Below, piece after piece: positions 50,995-53,725 of a stretch of 53,725 nt of DNA (the first letter of the stretch is position 1; each line of letters begins with the position of its first letter). A model generated the notes under the pieces. That model was not told the DNA's origin. It made no database searches and saw only the letters and a list, made by a program, of their open reading frames with translations. Both the position numbers and the translations under genes were made by a program. The DNA is taken from contig CALUVO010000089.1 of the NCBI GenBank assembly GCA_944324245.1, positions 1 to 53,725 of the forward strand, given 5' to 3'. Source of the DNA: Candidatus Gastranaerophilales bacterium (lineage in GTDB: Bacteria > Cyanobacteriota > Vampirovibrionia > Gastranaerophilales > Gastranaerophilaceae).

Positions 50995-53322
50995 TTATTT
51001 TTTTATTTTATATATTTTAAATTCGGATGGCTTTAATTCGCCAAAATGCAACGATGTTTCGTGAGATTCAAATTTTATCTCTTCAAAAGCGCATTCTTCA
51101 TCTATTTCCGACTCTTTATAAACATATTCGGCAACTATTGTATAGTCACAGGGAAGATTAATTGTTTTGTCATATACAGACTGACCTTCTTTTATGTATG
51201 TATTTGAATACCCGTCATCTTGAGCTTCTGTGATTTTTTCTGTAGGAGCATTATAGTTTGCTGCTATAAGCAGAGATTCTTTCAAAGGATTTTTTGATAT
51301 CATCCAGCTTGTAAAGCCATCGTCATCCTGTGTAATAATTTCTGCTTCGCCTTCTCTTGTCAGCACACTTTCAAGAGCAAGTTTATTAATTGCATTAAAT
51401 TTATTAAAGAATTTTTGATTATTTTCTCTTGGCATTGAAATTTCTGAGCCTATTACCCGTTCTATTCCTTTTTTGGTAAATGATTCGTCTCCGTCTATAA
51501 ACATAACCGGTCTTTGTGCGTTTTTTCCGCCCGGTAAAAATTTGTATTTAAACCATTTAAACATTGCGCCATCTTCGCCCAATTGCCCCGGATACTGGTC
51601 TATTGCACGAAATTCGCCGTCTTGATTATTGTAACTTTTTAATATTGACAGATTTCCTGTTTTTGCATCTGTATTTTCAGTATTGTATTGTTCCAAATCT
51701 CTGTTATCCGAGACAATTGCATGAGGCGTTTTACTGAACTGTGAGATTATGTCATTTCCCCATAGAATGTCAAATGCCATATCTTTGTGATACTCTTTAT
51801 AGAATTTATCCCAGAGCATATACTCAGCAAGCGTGGCAAAATGGCTTACCTGCTCTTTTAGTGCTTTATTAGCCAACCCGAGTACATATCTGGGTGCTCT
51901 GTAGCTTATTGGCTTTCCTTCTTTTTCCGATACATTGTCCACAATATGGTCAATATGATCCACCCTGAAACCGTCAAAATTGTAATCTTTTTGAAGTTTC
52001 TTAAGGTATTCGATATACACATCTATGACATGCTGGTTGTATTCACCCGATTCCAGATAAACAAAATAGTATGGAGTCTGGCAGTCAAGATTTGCAAAAT
52101 CCGTAACATCTTCATCTTTGTAGTCATAGTGTTTAAATACAGGGTAGTCGCCTGTTTCAGCCATTCTGTCAAACACCGGGGTTCCGGCAGAACACCATGC
52201 ACCGCCTGGTGCGGGCCATAGGCCTTCTTTTATTAGTTCTTGAATTGTCTCGCCCTGTTTTTTAATATCATTCTCTTCTGTTTTATCAGCAGGATTAAAA
52301 TCATTTATCTTTGCAATAATATCACGTGCTCTTTTATGGATATTTATCTGCTCCTGCTTTGTCATCATGAAGTCGGAAAATTCTTTTTTCTTAGGCTGTA
52401 TAATTTCTTCAAATCGGTCATAAACAGACTGATAATGTTCAGCAAGATCGCTTGAACCTTTTTTCAGAGTTGCTTTGTATATATCTCTGACTATTTCCAC
52501 ATCTTCGGAGTCAAAATCATCTTTTAGCTGTTCTGCTGCAATATCAGCTTCTTTTTCAATCTTTGAAATAAGACCGTTTACATCAAACCACCTTGCAATA
52601 GAAGGGTCTGCAAGCACCATTTTTGAGAATCTTCCTGTCTGAGGAAGTACATCATAAATAACGCAGTGTCCGGCAAGCTGAGCTAGTTTTACAAACAGCT
52701 GCACCTGCTGTTTTGTGTCCAGTCCGATATTTTTTGTTATTTCTTTATCCTCAAGGTTAGGACTTACTTCTGTGCTTGTAGGCAAATATGCACAGCCAAA
52801 TTCTCTCGGGTGAAAAGGTATCAGATAAACAGTTGTTGAAAGTACACCTTTATCCGGCAATCCCGAAGGCAAAATCAAAATCTGCCTGAGCCAGTCAATG
52901 AGTTTGCCTGTTTCCTGTGTTTCGTTACCGTTTCCGAGTCCTGCAAGGTTTATGAGTTTTATATTGTGCTGTTCTTTTTTTATCCAGTCTCCATTTTTAA
53001 AACCGGCTCTTTGGGCAGGTGAAATATTTGTATTTTCAAAGTTAAAAACACCTTTTTCAATATCAAAAACATTGTTTTTTGACCATTTAATTTCAAGACC
53101 AAATAAAACCTCTGCAGGAGACAGATCTTTCAGAGCTTTGATATATGAATAAGGCAGATAGCCGTTTTTCTCTACAAGATTTTTAAGGTATTCTTTTCTG
53201 TCTTCTGATATTAAATCAAATTCATAGAATTTTTTTAGTTTTTTATATGATTCGTTAATTTGTTTGTCAAAATTCTCTTCATTAGTTTTATTTTGACCGA
53301 AATTTTTCAGAAAAGAAAACAT
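50995..53322 (-). CDS. GH13-type alpha-amylase-family protein, divergent active site
   Basis: The 775-residue protein shows a GH13 (beta/alpha)8 barrel: the nucleophile region DGFRVDHIDHI (about residue 455), the acid/base region TLAEYMLWDKF (about 499) and the third Asp region AIVSDNRDLEQ (about 539). Region I reads IYDVLPQTGRF and region IV has NRD instead of NHD. A C-terminal beta domain ends the chain. It may act on alpha-glucans, but exact reaction is unclear. I start at the Met of MFSFLKNF (53322), with GGAGG six bases before; an in-frame Met upstream lacks a site. Confidence 0.75.
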   Translation of the reverse strand: MFSFLKNFGQNKTNEENFDKQINESYKKLKKFYEFDLISEDRKEYLKNLVEKNGYLPYSYIKALKDLSPAEVLFGLEIKWSKNNVFDIEKGVFNFENTNISPAQRAGFKNGDWIKKEQHNIKLINLAGLGNGNETQETGKLIDWLRQILILPSGLPDKGVLSTTVYLIPFHPREFGCAYLPTSTEVSPNLEDKEITKNIGLDTKQQVQLFVKLAQLAGHCVIYDVLPQTGRFSKMVLADPSIARWFDVNGLISKIEKEADIAAEQLKDDFDSEDVEIVRDIYKATLKKGSSDLAEHYQSVYDRFEEIIQPKKKEFSDFMMTKQEQINIHKRARDIIAKINDFNPADKTEENDIKKQGETIQELIKEGLWPAPGGAWCSAGTPVFDRMAETGDYPVFKHYDYKDEDVTDFANLDCQTPYYFVYLESGEYNQHVIDVYIEYLKKLQKDYNFDGFRVDHIDHIVDNVSEKEGKPISYRAPRYVLGLANKALKEQVSHFATLAEYMLWDKFYKEYHKDMAFDILWGNDIISQFSKTPHAIVSDNRDLEQYNTENTDAKTGNLSILKSYNNQDGEFRAIDQYPGQLGEDGAMFKWFKYKFLPGGKNAQRPVMFIDGDESFTKKGIERVIGSEISMPRENNQKFFNKFNAINKLALESVLTREGEAEIITQDDDGFTSWMISKNPLKESLLIAANYNAPTEKITEAQDDGYSNTYIKEGQSVYDKTINLPCDYTIVAEYVYKESEIDEECAFEEIKFESHETSLHFGELKPSEFKIYKIKK

Positions 53323-53419
53323 GATAACCTCCTGCCTGTATAAACTCTTGCGCAAATCATAACATAATCCGCACATAGAATAAATACATCAGGTGGTGTT
53401 AATATACTGTATTTTAGCA

Positions 53420-53586
53420 TTTCATATCGTCAACTGACTCCGGGTATGTCTTGGATTATTGGCGTTCGTAAGGTTTGGTATTCCGTTTCGAAATTTTATT
53501 CTAAAATTTCTTCACTTCAACAACCTTACTCACATGGGCACTCGCTCGGCTTTTTAGCCTCGACTCCGTGCCCGCTCAAAATCCGC
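53420..53586. repeat. Module A of the composite repeat, copy at 53.4 kb
   Basis: TTTCATATCGTCAACTGACTC and GGATTATTGGCGTTC and the end CTCAAAATCCGC match 7587-7750. Between them the stems differ but pair: GGGCAC/GTGCCC (53536-53541 with 53568-53573) replaces GCTGT/ACAGC, and GTAAGGTT/AACCTTAC replaces ACAAGGTCAA/TTGACATTGT. It follows the GH13 gene's 5' end. Confidence 0.8.
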
Positions 53587-53590
53587 AAAA

Positions 53591-53616
53591 AAAAAGGGAA
53601 TTCTTAATGAATTCCC
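53591..53616 (-). terminator. Minus-strand terminator
   Basis: GGGAATTC pairs with GAATTCCC around TTAAT. On the minus strand nine T follow. It would end a transcript coming from the right of the window. Confidence 0.65.
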
Positions 53617-53725
53617 GTCGAATCTTTTTTGATTCCTCGTGTTGTGTAGTAAGTAAGTGTAAGTGTGTAGGTTAGTGTGGTAGGTCAGTGTATGTTTATG
53701 TGTTTAAAAAATTATTTCTCTCTTT
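53617..53725. other. Non-coding, strand-biased end of the window
   Basis: The plus strand here is very poor in C (TAAGTAAGTGTAAGTGTGTA-like repeats of GT and AGT). All six frames have stops. With the terminator to its left, it may be the 3' part of a minus-strand transcript. Confidence 0.3.

Overview
The window is low-GC bacterial DNA from an anaerobic, fermentative bacterium with an outer membrane. The best fit is a Gastranaerophilales-type (Vampirovibrionia/Melainabacteria) gut lineage. The outer membrane is implied by an autotransporter-type beta-barrel and a TolC/MacA/MacB-type efflux set. Anaerobic fermentation is implied by a three-gene, NAD-linked [FeFe] hydrogenase. The lineage is suggested by prepilins with the AFTLAEVLVTLMIIGVI-type N-terminus, by small proteins with an N-terminal SFKG-like motif, and by flagellar export genes in a non-firmicute context. 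The taxonomic call is inference, not a database result.

Layout. 1-1.7 kb: end of an autotransporter barrel, a lipoprotein and a possible 21-residue protein. 1.8-4.4 kb: tRNA-Asn with a duplicated 3' end, an XRE regulator, and decayed glycosyltransferase and methyltransferase genes running into palindromic repeats. 4.4-7.6 kb: dapB and a long phosphohexomutase. 7.6-8.0 kb: a large composite repeat. 8.1-10.2 kb: an HNH-motif protein and a flavin reductase-rubredoxin fusion. 10.3-15.4 kb: flagellar switch/export operon (FliM/N-like, fliO, fliP, long fliQ, a secretin-N-like protein, fliR) and an exported protein. 15.9-20.6 kb: metX-metW, transketolase, pdxJ. 20.6-25.3 kb: tolC-macA-ABC-permease operon on the minus strand. 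25.5-31.5 kb: small exported proteins, a polysaccharide flippase, a dGTPase-like HD enzyme and a membrane protein. 31.5-34.9 kb: glnA, and ilvA with ridA. 35-42 kb: a coiled-coil protein, then on the minus strand wecG/tagA-like, ftsE, ftsX, an HDOD protein and four tandem prepilin-like genes. 42-45.3 kb: GAF-GGDEF cyclase, glycosyltransferase, cysteine-cluster protein. 46.3-50.6 kb: hydrogenase operon with a Rex-like operator. 51-53.3 kb: a divergent GH13-type protein.

Metabolism hangs together. Sugar phosphates move through the mutase and transketolase. Nitrogen and amino acids are handled by glnA, dapB, metXW and ilvA/ridA. Reducing equivalents leave as hydrogen through the NADH/ferredoxin-linked hydrogenase, whose promoter carries a candidate redox operator.

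The most unusual signal is a family of dispersed, composite palindromic repeats in at least six intergenic sites (about 2.0, 4.1, 7.6-8.0, 45.3, 50.7 and 53.4 kb). Each module keeps its flanks and loop, while its stem arms differ between copies and stay complementary (for example CAGAAAC/GTTTCTG, CAAAAGC/GCTTTTG and GAGATAC/GTATCTC around the same GAA loop). Such compensatory variation says that structure, not sequence, is preserved. I recognise no described family that matches, and no transposase or integrase lies in the window.
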